Shown here in pieces: positions 8,335-16,768 of a DNA stretch of 64,000 bases. The notes under the pieces are model-generated. The model saw only the letters and a list, made by a program, of their open reading frames with translations, made no database searches and was not told the origin of the DNA. Each line of letters begins with the position of its first letter. Position 1 is the first letter of the stretch. The position numbers and the translations under genes are program-made. Source of the DNA: UBA6522 sp965237785 (GTDB taxonomy: Bacteria; Pseudomonadota; Gammaproteobacteria; Steroidobacterales; Rariloculaceae). The stretch spans positions 930,001 to 994,000 of the forward strand of contig OZ250159.1 of the NCBI GenBank assembly GCA_965237785.1, read 5' to 3'.

Positions 8335-9384
8335 CTACGGCGGTGTGCAATTGTAGGGGTTGACCTGGTTTTCCGACATCCACAGCCAGAAGCGATCGAG
8401 TCGCACGGGTTCGGTGAAGGTGTCGGGATCCGTGACATCGATCGTATAGTTCAATCGCTTACCGTTGGCTGACACCGTAAAGCGTTCCTCGAATCGAGCC
8501 TGCTCCGTTTGCGGGACACCCTGATTGTCGAAGTAGGGCCAATTGACACGGGTTGTTTCCACGACCAGTGTGTCTTCCTCCCAGTGCCCCAACGAATGAC
8601 CGAGGAGGCTCGGTGCAGGGTCGGCAGGCGCCGCCTCGGGATTCATGTAGATCGTTCGCACGGTGTCGAATTCTTCCTGGCGAATGATGATGGCGCCGCC
8701 CTGATCGCTGATCTCCATGGGGTAGGGCGGATCGACGATGGCAGGCATCCCTTTTGGTTCGCATCTGACTGCCGGGTTGTCTCGGAACGGGTCCCAGGCA
8801 GCCTGTGCCGCGCGCGCGGCCTCGGTCAAGGGATAGCTCGCCGCCCACAGGCGGTCCTGATTCGAATCTCCGGTCACACTGCTCCAGACCCGAAAAAGAC
8901 CGAGCGCTCCTGCGTCACCGAGTTCGCGTGCGTCGATATCGGCAACGATGAGCCTCTCGTCGCTTCCTGCTAGGAAATGTCTCGCCCCGGAGCCTCGCAG
9001 CACCAACTCGCTGCCGTCCGGCAAGAGCACGTGATTGCCGGACATGCTGTCCGCGCGTTGTTTGGCGGGCCAACCGGCGACCGTCACAACGTCACCGACT
9101 CCGAATTGGTCGGCTGTGATCCCAAGCTGGCGGAGCGTACTGACCGAGTTGCTCTCGATTGCCCAGATGCTTTCGTCGCCGGCCGCGTCGCGAGAAATCA
9201 GTGTGAAGCCGATATGCGGGTTCTGCCATTTGACTTCGCTGATCACGCCTCGCACCTCGATGGTCGTGGCAGTATCGAAGTAGACGGCTGCCGAGTGATG
9301 ACCCACTGCAGAGGGGAGGGGGACGAGGGCCGCGAGGGCCGCAACGACGAGCGCATTGGCAAGCGTCTTCATGTGTGTCTTCAT
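8335..9384 (-). CDS. DUF6152-type two-domain exported protein
   Basis: The product is about 349 residues from the ATG at 9384; a second ATG at 9372 gives MKTLANAL and is equally usable. The signal peptide ends PSAVG before His-His-Ser, with WQNPH 26 residues on. The second module has FRVWSS, VRCEPKGMPAI, YPMEISDQGG, RTIYMNPEA, LGHSLGHWEEDTLVVETT, VNWPYFDNQGVPQTE and VTDPDTFTEPV. GHWEED replaces the usual GRWEGD. It is transcribed toward the Fic gene, with 178 bases of unrecognised DNA between the two ends. Function unknown; periplasmic by signal peptide. Confidence 0.85.
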   Translation of the reverse strand: MKTHMKTLANALVVAALAALVPLPSAVGHHSAAVYFDTATTIEVRGVISEVKWQNPHIGFTLISRDAAGDESIWAIESNSVSTLRQLGITADQFGVGDVVTVAGWPAKQRADSMSGNHVLLPDGSELVLRGSGARHFLAGSDERLIVADIDARELGDAGALGLFRVWSSVTGDSNQDRLWAASYPLTEAARAAQAAWDPFRDNPAVRCEPKGMPAIVDPPYPMEISDQGGAIIIRQEEFDTVRTIYMNPEAAPADPAPSLLGHSLGHWEEDTLVVETTRVNWPYFDNQGVPQTEQARFEERFTVSANGKRLNYTIDVTDPDTFTEPVRLDRFWLWMSENQVNPYNCTPP

Positions 9385-9621
9385 TAGATACAAGACAGTC
9401 TCCAGCGACGTTGTAATCCAGGCCGTTCTCAGTATAGCGCCGTGGCCGCCTCATTGGCTGCGACCGCACCTTGTCCTGGTTCCGACTGGCAATTCTTGGA
9501 TTGTGCGATGATTTGCGCTATTAACTACCAATTCGCCACTCACAGCTACGAACCACACGACTCCTGGTACGCCGGACAGCCCTTTATCGACTGACATTCA
9601 ACTTATTCGACTTACTCAACC

Positions 9622-10929
9622 ATGAAGAACGACGAATACAAACCGGACCGGGCGTTCGACTTCCATACCCGCGCCGTCCATGCCGGCGCGCGACCGGAAC
9701 CCACCACCGGCGCCCGCGCCGTGCCGATCTATCAGACGTCGAGTTACGTATTCGAGGATCCGGAATCCGCCGCCGCGTATTTCAACCTGCAGGAGTACGG
9801 CAACACCTACTCGCGCATCATGAACCCCACCGTGGCGGTGTTGGAGGAACGGCTTTCCAACCTTGAAGGCGGCATCGGCGCGGTGGCGTTCGCGAGCGGC
9901 CTGGCGGCGCAAGCGTCGGCATTGTTCACGCTATTGACCCCCGGCGACCATATGATCGCCTCGGCCGCCCTGTACGGCGGTACCGTCACCCAACTCAAGC
10001 ACCTGTCGCGCAAACTGTCCGTGGATCTGACCTTCGTCGACCCGGACGACGCGAACAACTGGCGCGACGCCCTGCGCGACAACACCCGGATTCTGTTTAG
10101 CGAGACCATCGGCAATCCGGGCGGCAATGTCCTCGACATCGAGGCCGTGGCCGCGGTCGCCGGGGACGCCGGGGTGCCGCTGATGGTGGATAACACCTTC
10201 GCGACGCCGTACCTGTGCCGGCCGCTCGAATGGGGGGCGGATATCGTGGTGTATTCGGTCACCAAGTTTCTCGGCGGCCACGGCACCAGCATCGGCGGCG
10301 CCGTGGTGGATTCCGGCGAGTTCGACTGGTCGAATGGCAACTTCCCCATCGTGGCGGACCCGTCTCCGGCCTATCACGAACTGGAGTTCCACGAGACCTT
10401 CGGCGGCTACGCCTATCTGATGAAACTTCGCGCCGAGACCTTGCGCGACCTGGGCGGTGCGATGAGCCCGTTCAACGCCTTTTTGTTCCTGCAAGGCCTG
10501 GAGACCCTGCCGCTGCGTATGGACCGCCATGTGGCCAATGCCAATGCCGTGGCGCAGTGGCTTGCCGGGCGAGACGACGTGAAGGCGGTGCGGCATCCCG
10601 CGCTGACGGCGAAGTACGCCGATCTGGTGGCGAAATACCTGCCCAAGGGTGCCGGCGCGGTGTTCTGCTTCGACGTCGGCGGTGGACGCGAAGCGGGGCA
10701 GGACTTCATTCGCGGCGTGCGTCTGTTTTCCCACCTCGCGAACGTCGGCGATGCGAAGAGCCTCATCATCCATCCGGCCAGCACCACCCACCGCCAACTC
10801 AGCGATGCTGAATTGACCGCCGCGGGGATCGGCCCGGGTACCATCCGGCTGTCCATCGGCATTGAAGACGCCGACGATCTCATCTGGGATCTTGAACAAG
10901 GGTTTGAACGCATCGGCGGGAGATCGTAG
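9622..10929 (+). CDS. metY: O-acetylhomoserine sulfhydrylase / aminocarboxypropyltransferase
   Basis: The 435-residue length fits MetY rather than the shorter MetB/MetC/MetZ. Motifs include FHTRAVHAGARPEPTTGARA at the start, YSRIMNPTVAVLEER, ASGLAAQASALFTLL, VDNTFATPYLCRPLEWGAD and the pyridoxal-phosphate lysine in SVTKFLGGHGTSIGG (about residue 214). The enzyme makes homocysteine or methionine from O-acetylhomoserine and sulfide or methanethiol. No strong Shine-Dalgarno precedes the ATG and I see no SAM riboswitch in the 230-base leader. A CoA-binding-domain gene begins at the next base after the stop. Confidence 0.93.
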   Translation: MKNDEYKPDRAFDFHTRAVHAGARPEPTTGARAVPIYQTSSYVFEDPESAAAYFNLQEYGNTYSRIMNPTVAVLEERLSNLEGGIGAVAFASGLAAQASALFTLLTPGDHMIASAALYGGTVTQLKHLSRKLSVDLTFVDPDDANNWRDALRDNTRILFSETIGNPGGNVLDIEAVAAVAGDAGVPLMVDNTFATPYLCRPLEWGADIVVYSVTKFLGGHGTSIGGAVVDSGEFDWSNGNFPIVADPSPAYHELEFHETFGGYAYLMKLRAETLRDLGGAMSPFNAFLFLQGLETLPLRMDRHVANANAVAQWLAGRDDVKAVRHPALTAKYADLVAKYLPKGAGAVFCFDVGGGREAGQDFIRGVRLFSHLANVGDAKSLIIHPASTTHRQLSDAELTAAGIGPGTIRLSIGIEDADDLIWDLEQGFERIGGRS

Positions 10930-11406
10930 ATGCAAGCCGCGATGTACCAGGACCCGCAAGTCATCCAGCGCGTGCTGCACACCTCGCGCACCGTCGCCAT
11001 CGTCGGGCTGTCGTCGAATCATTTGCGGGCCAGCCACTTCGTCGGTTTCTACGCCGCCCGACACGGTTACAAGGTGATTCCGGTGAATCCCCGCGAAGAC
11101 GAAGTGCTGGGTTTGAAGTCCTATCCGAACCTGACCGCGGTGCCCGAACCCGTTGACGTGGTCGATGTCTTTCGCGCCCCGGCCGCCGTGCCGGGCATTG
11201 CCGAAGAGGCTGTCGCCATTGGCGCCGGCGCGCTGTGGCTGCAATTCGGCGTGATCAGTCGGGCGGGCGCCGAAATCGCGGTCGGCGGCGGACTCGACGT
11301 GGTCATGGACCGCTGCTTCAAGATCGAGCACGCTCGCTATATCGGCAGGATGCACGTGCTCGGCTTCAATACGGATGTCGTCTCGGCGAGACGCGAGGGT
11401 TATTGA
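10930..11406 (+). CDS. CoA-binding domain protein (YccU-like)
   Basis: The 158-residue protein is a single Rossmann-like CoA-binding domain. Motifs are TVAIVGLSSNHLRASH near the amino end, KVIPVNPREDEVLGLKSYPNL and VDVVDVFRAP, then GALWLQFGVIS and the catalytic-looking MDRCFKIEHAR. The start codon directly follows the metY stop with GGGAG inside metY, so the two are translationally linked. The same pairing with methionine-type sulfhydrylases occurs in other proteobacteria, but the function is not established. Confidence 0.88.
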   Translation: MQAAMYQDPQVIQRVLHTSRTVAIVGLSSNHLRASHFVGFYAARHGYKVIPVNPREDEVLGLKSYPNLTAVPEPVDVVDVFRAPAAVPGIAEEAVAIGAGALWLQFGVISRAGAEIAVGGGLDVVMDRCFKIEHARYIGRMHVLGFNTDVVSARREGY

Positions 11407-11506
11407 CGGTCTTTACCGGCTGTCCAGCCAACTGATTCCCTTGGCGTGAAGCGCTAAGATTGCCGGGGTGTCCCAGTGACACGAAATGAAGTCGGAGGGG
11501 GTTCCA

Positions 11507-12397
11507 ATGGCCGAGCGTTTTCTGGTCCCGGCAACCGCGTTGATCGTGGTGATCGCGGCATTTGCAGGATTTGTATTTCCCACTGGCACGCACGCTCAAA
11601 GCGGGCAGCAGCCGGCGGCGAGCGATAACAGTCCGAACGTCGCTCCACTACGCGACCTTTCCGGGACGTGGGTTCCGGCCGACGGGCCGAGGGTCGGAAT
11701 CCAGTCGGGTGGCGTGCAGGCCATGCCAAACGACGGGAGGCCGGAACACGAATTGCCCTACACCCCGTATGGGTTGGAGGTCTACGAGAGTCATAAGCCG
11801 CTGGAAGGCGTCGACGCTGTTCTGCCGGCGTTTCACAACGACCCGAGGAACAAGTGCGAACCGCTGGGATTCCCGCGCATCAATCACTACAACATCAGGA
11901 TGACGCAGATTTTTCAGAACCCGGACAAGATCGCCATGCTGTATCAATATGACAATCGGTGGCGCAATATCTGGATCGACGGGCGAGAGCTTCCCGAGCT
12001 GGTTGAGGGGGGCGTGATCGCGGGCGGAACCTATAAGGCCTCAAAGTGGTATGGGTACTCGGTTGGCGAGTGGGTCGACGACTACACGCTGGTCGTCCGG
12101 ACGGTGGGGACGATGCCCGAAGACAGGGTCTGGCTCGATTCAACGGGTCGGCCGATCAGCGATGCGGCGACCGTGGAGGAAGTATTCCGCCGCGTGGATA
12201 GCGAGCATATGGAGTGGACGGAGACGATCGACGACCCAAAGATCTACACGGAACCCTGGGTGACCATGAAGATCCTGTTCACATTGGCGGATCCTCATAC
12301 CGATATTATCGAGATGTACTGCTCGCCGGTAGAGATGGAATATTATTACGAATCGTTCGGCAATGCTGCCAGCGGCGTCGAGAGCGACGGTAACTAA
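11507..12397 (+). CDS. Exported second-module protein (stand-alone partner of DUF6152)
   Basis: The ATG at 11507 has GGAGGGGG upstream and is preferred over an in-frame ATG at 11486. The 296-residue product has a signal peptide ending THAQSG. It lacks His-His/NPH but carries DLSGTWVPAD, NKCEPLGFPRI, DNRWRNIWIDGRELP, YGYSVGEWVDDYTLVVRTVG and IDDPKIYTEPWVTMKI, the landmarks of the second module in the fused genes. The next gene on the same strand encodes only the first module, so the two together equal one fused protein. Function unknown; periplasm expected. Confidence 0.75.
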   Translation: MAERFLVPATALIVVIAAFAGFVFPTGTHAQSGQQPAASDNSPNVAPLRDLSGTWVPADGPRVGIQSGGVQAMPNDGRPEHELPYTPYGLEVYESHKPLEGVDAVLPAFHNDPRNKCEPLGFPRINHYNIRMTQIFQNPDKIAMLYQYDNRWRNIWIDGRELPELVEGGVIAGGTYKASKWYGYSVGEWVDDYTLVVRTVGTMPEDRVWLDSTGRPISDAATVEEVFRRVDSEHMEWTETIDDPKIYTEPWVTMKILFTLADPHTDIIEMYCSPVEMEYYYESFGNAASGVESDGN

Positions 12398-12437
12398 CCT
12401 GAAGGCGGTGCTTTACCCCAGGGAGTCGTGAGGCACT

Positions 12438-12473
12438 TCGGAGGTCCCGTGAAAAGTCGGAGGTCCCGTGAAA
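12438..12473 (+). repeat. 17-bp duplication of ribosome binding site plus start codon
   Basis: Bases 12438-12454 and 12457-12473 are identical, each containing GGAGG, a spacer and GTGAAA. The second copy starts the DUF6152 gene at 12468. The first starts a nine-codon frame at 12449 that runs into the real gene and ends at 12478. The duplicate could act as a small upstream reading frame that tunes translation. Confidence 0.75.
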
Positions 12474-12929
12474 TATAAGATTGTCATCTCCGTGTCCCTG
12501 TGTCTTGGGGCGTCGATTGGCCTGCTTGAGGTTCTCGCGCGACGCGTAGCCGCCGCAGTTCCGGTGTTCGCGCACCACAGCTCGTTTGCTTTCGATATCG
12601 AGAACACGCTAATCATCAAGGGCCGGGTCACCGAGTGGTACTGGGCCAACCCGCATTGCCTTCTGAAGCTCGACGTGATGAACGACAGCGGTGAGGTAGT
12701 ACATTGGGTGGCGGAGACTCAGGCCCCCGCGAACATGATCGATGCCGGCTGGAGGAGGAACGACTTGAAGCCTGGGGATGAGGTGACAGTCACTGTGCGA
12801 CCGGCAAGGAACGGCAATCCGGTCGGGTCCATTGTGGACGTCGAATTTGCCGATGGCAGGACGTTGCAGGTCCGCGGCAGCGAAATCACAGGGAACGAAT
12901 ACCACCTGTCGGGCGCGCCCACCGACTAG
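12468..12929 (+). CDS. Stand-alone DUF6152 module protein
   Basis: A GTG start follows GGAGG with seven-base spacing. The 153-residue product has an unusually long leader (35 residues, with an internal RR) ending VPVFA, then His36-His37-Ser and YWANPH at 58-63. Next come HWVAETQAPANMIDAGW and LKPGDEVTVTV, and it ends after VEFADGRTLQVRG, where fused homologues continue into the second module. It is paired with the preceding second-module gene and followed 36 bases later by an MBL-fold gene. Function unknown. Confidence 0.82.
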   Translation: MKYKIVISVSLCLGASIGLLEVLARRVAAAVPVFAHHSSFAFDIENTLIIKGRVTEWYWANPHCLLKLDVMNDSGEVVHWVAETQAPANMIDAGWRRNDLKPGDEVTVTVRPARNGNPVGSIVDVEFADGRTLQVRGSEITGNEYHLSGAPTD

Positions 12930-12965
12930 CGTGGTGAGGACTGCCCCCCATAACAAGAGGATCGT

Positions 12966-14310
12966 ATGATGTGCAGGCTAACTATTTTTCTTGGGGTATT
13001 CGGGCTCAGCCTGGGGAGCGCCGTCGCGCAGGAAGTCGACGCGCGCGCAGCACTGCTCGCGTCACTCAAGGCCATGGGCGGCGAGAACCTCCACACGATC
13101 GAGTACTCCGGCGCCGGCTTCTTGTCGCGAATCGGCCAGCAGTACTCGGTGAACGGCGGTTGGCCGACCTACCAGGTCGTCGACTACACCCGCGGCATCG
13201 ACTATGACGCCGGCTGGTCGCGCGAAGACTACACGCGGCAACAGGGCGACTATCCGACCTTCGGCAGAACGCCGATGGCGCCTGAGCCGATCACCGCGAT
13301 TGTCAGCGGAGCGTACGCCTGGGACATCCGCAACGATGAGCCCGTGGCGCTGACGCGGCCCTACCTCGACGGCGTTGCCTACAACGAACTGCGACAGCTC
13401 GAGATCGCGATCACGCCGCATGGATTTCTGAAGGCCGCACCAGGCCGACCCCCGCCTGAACCCGGCGCACAATTACTTCCAGTACGACATCGCGAACGTG
13501 AAGATAAACCCGACGGTGGAGACGCTGCCGGTGCCTGACGAAATACGCATGGCCGAGAAACCACCGGCGAGAGTCGAGAGCGAGCAGCTCGCCGACGGTG
13601 TCTGGCGGCTCGCGGGCGGATCCCATCACAGCCTGCTGGTGGAGTTCCGGGACTATGTCGCGGTGGTCGAAGCACCGCAGAACGAGGAGCGCTCACTGGC
13701 GGTGATCGAAGAGGTCGGCCGGCTCGTGCCGGGCAAACACATCCAGTACGCGATCAACACACACCACCACTTCGATCACGCGGGCGGCTTGCGCACCTAT
13801 CTGTCGCAGGGCACGACGATCGTGACGCACGAGTCGAACAAGCAGTATTACCTCGACATCCTGTTCCACCCGGCGCCGCGAACCCTGCAACCGGACCGGA
13901 TGGCACAGTACAACCCGATGTATTGGATCAGCCGGCGGCCGGCGCCGATCGAAACCGTGGACGGCGATGTGCGCAGAACCGGTAAGTACGTGGTGACGGA
14001 TGGCGACCAGATCCTGGAGGTCATTCGCGTGCAGGACATGGCCTACGAACTGGGCGATAACTCGCTGCGGCAGGGAATCCACAGCGAAGACATGCTCGTG
14101 GTCTATCTGCCGAAGGAAAGAATCCTCATGAACGCGGACCTCTATTCACCGCGGGGGCAGGGGCCGGCGGCGCTCACGGCGGGGATACGGACGCTGCATG
14201 AGAATATCCGCAAGTTGCGGCTCGATGTCGAACGGCACGTGCCCGTCCATGGCCGGATCACGAGCCATGACGAGTTTGTGGGGATTATCGAGGGCGGCGG
14301 GACGAATTAG
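12966..14310 (+). pseudogene. Exported MBL-fold hydrolase gene with one frame change
   Basis: The first frame from 12966 encodes a signal peptide (GLSLGSAVAQEVDA) and a domain with IEYSGAGFLSRIGQQYS and YNELRQLEIAITPHGFLKAA. At about 13440 the meaningful reading passes to another frame, giving ADPRLNPAHNYFQYDIANVKI and then VWRLAGGSHHSLLVEF, the zinc motif INTHHHFDHAGG and a further HGRITSHDEF. Removing one C from the CC at 13440-13441 restores a continuous protein of about 448 residues. The downstream part could in principle start on its own at 13498, but would lack a signal peptide. Either a real null mutation or a base-calling error. Confidence 0.8.
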
Positions 14311-14342
14311 CCGGAGTTTGATTCTCCCTGTAGTCGCCGCCC

Positions 14343-14630
14343 CTAATCGGCTTCCGCGCTAACCGGATCGATCATTCGTTTCACCATCGTGACTTTGGTG
14401 GCGGGGAACCCGCTGCGCTCGGCATGTTCGTCTATCAAGGCCTCGTTGTCCGAGATGTAAATGCAGAACGTCTTGTCGCCGGCGACGTAACTATGCTCCC
14501 ACTGAATGTTCTTGTTCTCGGCTTTCATCGCTGCCAGCACCGAGTTCGACTGGGCCGAGGCGGCTCTCAATGCCTCACGCTCCGCCGATCCGATCTCGGG
14601 TATGTCTCGTTCGATTACGTATCTGGGCAT
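14343..14630 (-). CDS. DUF4242 domain protein
   Basis: The 95-residue protein starts MPRYVIERDIPEIGSA and continues with NIQWEHSYVAGDKTFCIYIS and EHAERSGFPATKVTMVKRMI, the pattern of DUF4242 ferredoxin-like small proteins, some annotated as nickel-binding. A ribosome binding site GGGAG lies upstream. No signal peptide, so cytoplasmic. The role is unknown. It lies about 100 bases downstream of a frameshifted SH3-domain gene on the same strand. Confidence 0.85.
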   Translation of the reverse strand: MPRYVIERDIPEIGSAEREALRAASAQSNSVLAAMKAENKNIQWEHSYVAGDKTFCIYISDNEALIDEHAERSGFPATKVTMVKRMIDPVSAEAD

Positions 14631-14735
14631 GGTGGTGTGCTCCCTGGAGTTTTCAAAGATTCAAAAACGGAGTATAGGATCAAACTTCGTTTCGATGACG
14701 GCCGCGGCGCTGATCGATTCTGACAATCGCGCCGG

Positions 14736-15208
14736 CTATGGCGCCTCGACTTCGGTGATCTCCACGGTCGAGGCTTCGGTGATCTCCACGGTCGAGACTT
14801 CGCTGATCTCCACCGTTGAATCGTGCATCCAGCCGCTGTCTTCGTCACCGACCGTTATCGGTACGCCTCGCCTGATAATGTCATGCCGTCCTTCGTACCA
14901 CCTCACGACCATCCCGGTTTCCCTGAGTTCCGGCGAAAGCTGCACCTGAACCCACTCTCCCCGCCGCCCGATGATGGGCAGGACGGTTCCCTGGGGGACG
15001 AGCACCAGCGGCGGGGTGCCCGAACTCGATCCCGCGTGAATGTTGGCGTAGCTGGTAAATACCCGCGCCTGCGTGCGGATTCCGGCGCCTGGCTGAATAC
15101 GGCCGGGGCCAGCAGCATGAGAGCGAGTGTCGAATTGGCCGCGTTTGCCGGCGCGCGCCCGCGCCGACTCACCGGATGAACACGTCGAATAGAATTATTG
15201 GTTGCCAT
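14736..15208 (-). pseudogene. Exported SH3-domain protein gene with one frame change
   Basis: From the ATG at 15208 the first frame encodes a signal sequence (TLALMLLAPAVFSQAPES). Between about 15055 and 15100 the recognisable protein shifts to another frame: TQARVFTSYANIHAGSSS, then LVLVPQGTVLPIIGRRGEW and GWMHDSTVEI, a bacterial SH3 (SH3b-like) domain. The tail consists of an eight-residue repeat, STVEITEV or variants, three times. SH3b domains usually bind cell-wall peptides. The pieces fit as one exported protein of about 155 residues broken by a single-base change. Confidence 0.65.
14751..14822. repeat. Three 24-bp in-frame tandem repeats
   Basis: Units at 14751-14774, 14775-14798 and 14799-14822 encode successive eight-residue repeats at the carboxyl end of the SH3-domain protein. 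The first two differ at one base; the third is more diverged. Confidence 0.9.
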
Positions 15209-15388
15209 GCGAGACAGTGAATAACGGATTATGCTGCCTGTCAATACGTTCTGCACCGACGCTTGGCAGTCCGTGTCAAAAGCCCCGCGTCGCACCGAGA
15301 CCGGCGAGAGGCGCGCCTCCGAGAATATCGTCATTGACAGCCGAACCCGGAAGTAGCAACCTCAGCCGAAGACGAATGGAGTGTGACG

Positions 15389-16688
15389 ATGCACCGGAAA
15401 AATCCACTGGAGATGGTTTTTGTGGCGTTCGGCCTTGCGGCCTGTCTGGCCATGACCGGGTGCAATCCGGCTCCCGAGACAGAGTCGGCTCAGGCGCCGT
15501 CGCCGACGGCGGTACCCGCGGAATTGTCGACGGCGGTACCCGCGGAAATGTCGACGGCGGCCGGCGCCGACTGTGCCGCAAAGCGTCGACATGGGTGACT
15601 ACGAGGTCGTCGTGAACTGGCCGAAACCCCTGCCCGACGACGATCTTTCGCACGACGGCTGGACCTGGGGATCGGGTTCGGGTGTCTGGGCCGAGAGTCC
15701 CGACAGGGTCTGGGTATCGCAGCGCGGGGAGATTGAACTGCCGCCGGGCGCCGAGCCGTGGACCTGTGCCTGTCTGCTCGAGCCGCGCCGAACGAATACC
15801 GGACGACGTGCCTATTCCGGGAACTCGTACGACTATGAAATGCGGCGTCATCACATCGTGTTCGCCGTGGATCGCGAAGGCTACGCCATAGAGGAGTGGC
15901 TCCAGCACGACGACTTCCTGGCGCCGGCGCGGGGTTCGGGGCTGGGAGAGGTTGGCCGTGGCCCGCACAAGATCCTGATCAACCCCTACGATCCGGAAAA
16001 ACACGTCTGGCTCGTGGACGACGACATGCATGCGATCAACCTCTTCACGAACGAGGGCGAGCTGGTCAGAACAATGGGTGAACGCGGCGTGCCCGGACGC
16101 GGCCCGAACAACTTCAATCGTCCGACCGACGTCGTGTGGCTCCCCGACGGCACTTTCTTCGTTGCGGACGGCTACGCCGGTACGCGCGTGGCCAAATTCG
16201 ATCCCGACGGCAACTTCTTGATGGACTGGGGTCAGCCTCCCGTCGACCCCGCGAACCCCGGTCCGTACGAGTTCTGGTCCGTGCACAGCATCGGATTAAG
16301 CCAGGATCGCAGGGTGTTCGTCGTGGACCGCGAGCACAGCCGCATGCAGGTTTTCGACGAGAACGGCGAGTTCCTGGAGATGTGGCCCACGGGCCATAAT
16401 TCGCAGGTCCTCGCCCACATCGTCACGGTCGACGATTTTGTCTGGGTGGCGGACTGGACGACGGACCGGCTGGTCAAGTACGACTTGAACGGGCGATACA
16501 TCCTGGACATCGGCGGACACGGCGCGCTGCCCGGCCAGTTCGACGGCGTGCACCAGATCGACGTGGACCAGGAGGGCAATTTGTACATCACCGAGGTGGC
16601 GAACGACCGGTCGCAGATGTTCCGTCCCAAGCCGGACGCAGATCCCGCGAAGCTCATACAACCGATGGTCGGCCGGCCGACGGGGTAG
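15389..16688 (+). pseudogene. NHL-repeat beta-propeller lipoprotein gene with apparent frame change
   Basis: The ATG at 15389 (GGAG upstream) opens a lipoprotein leader with lipobox CLAMTGC, then a proline/alanine-rich linker containing a repeated TAVPAE. That frame ends at 15598. The body of the protein is in another frame, open from before 15573 to 16688: EVVVNWPKPLP, DDDMHAINLFTNEGELVRT, NFNRPTDVVWLPDGTFFVADGY, SRMQVFDENGEFLEMW and GQFDGVHQIDVDQEGNLYITE, successive NHL blades. One indel between about 15553 and 15575 would join them. If the body instead starts at the GTG at 15573 it would lack both leader and a ribosome binding site. Confidence 0.72.
15505..15552. repeat. Two 24-bp tandem repeats in the lipoprotein linker
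   Basis: Bases 15505-15528 and 15529-15552 differ at one position and encode a repeated TAVPAE(L/M)S linker. The repeat lies right beside the apparent frame change, so replication slippage is a possible cause. Confidence 0.88.
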
Positions 16689-16768
16689 GCGGTATTCTCA
16701 ACTCCCGGCACCGGGCTTGCCTCGACTTGTTGTTCGGCGCCCGGGCTGCGATCGGCGGCGAATAGCAA

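Noticed and set aside
9394..9621. SAM or other riboswitch upstream of metY
   Set aside because: No conserved core elements or convincing stem arrangement could be seen in the leader.
9931..11355. 474-codon minus-strand frame
   Set aside because: It lies opposite metY and the CoA-binding gene, both with clear motifs; its own sequence is compositionally typical of antisense frames.
15276..16286. 336-codon minus-strand frame
   Set aside because: It is antisense to the NHL propeller, whose blades are clear on the plus strand.
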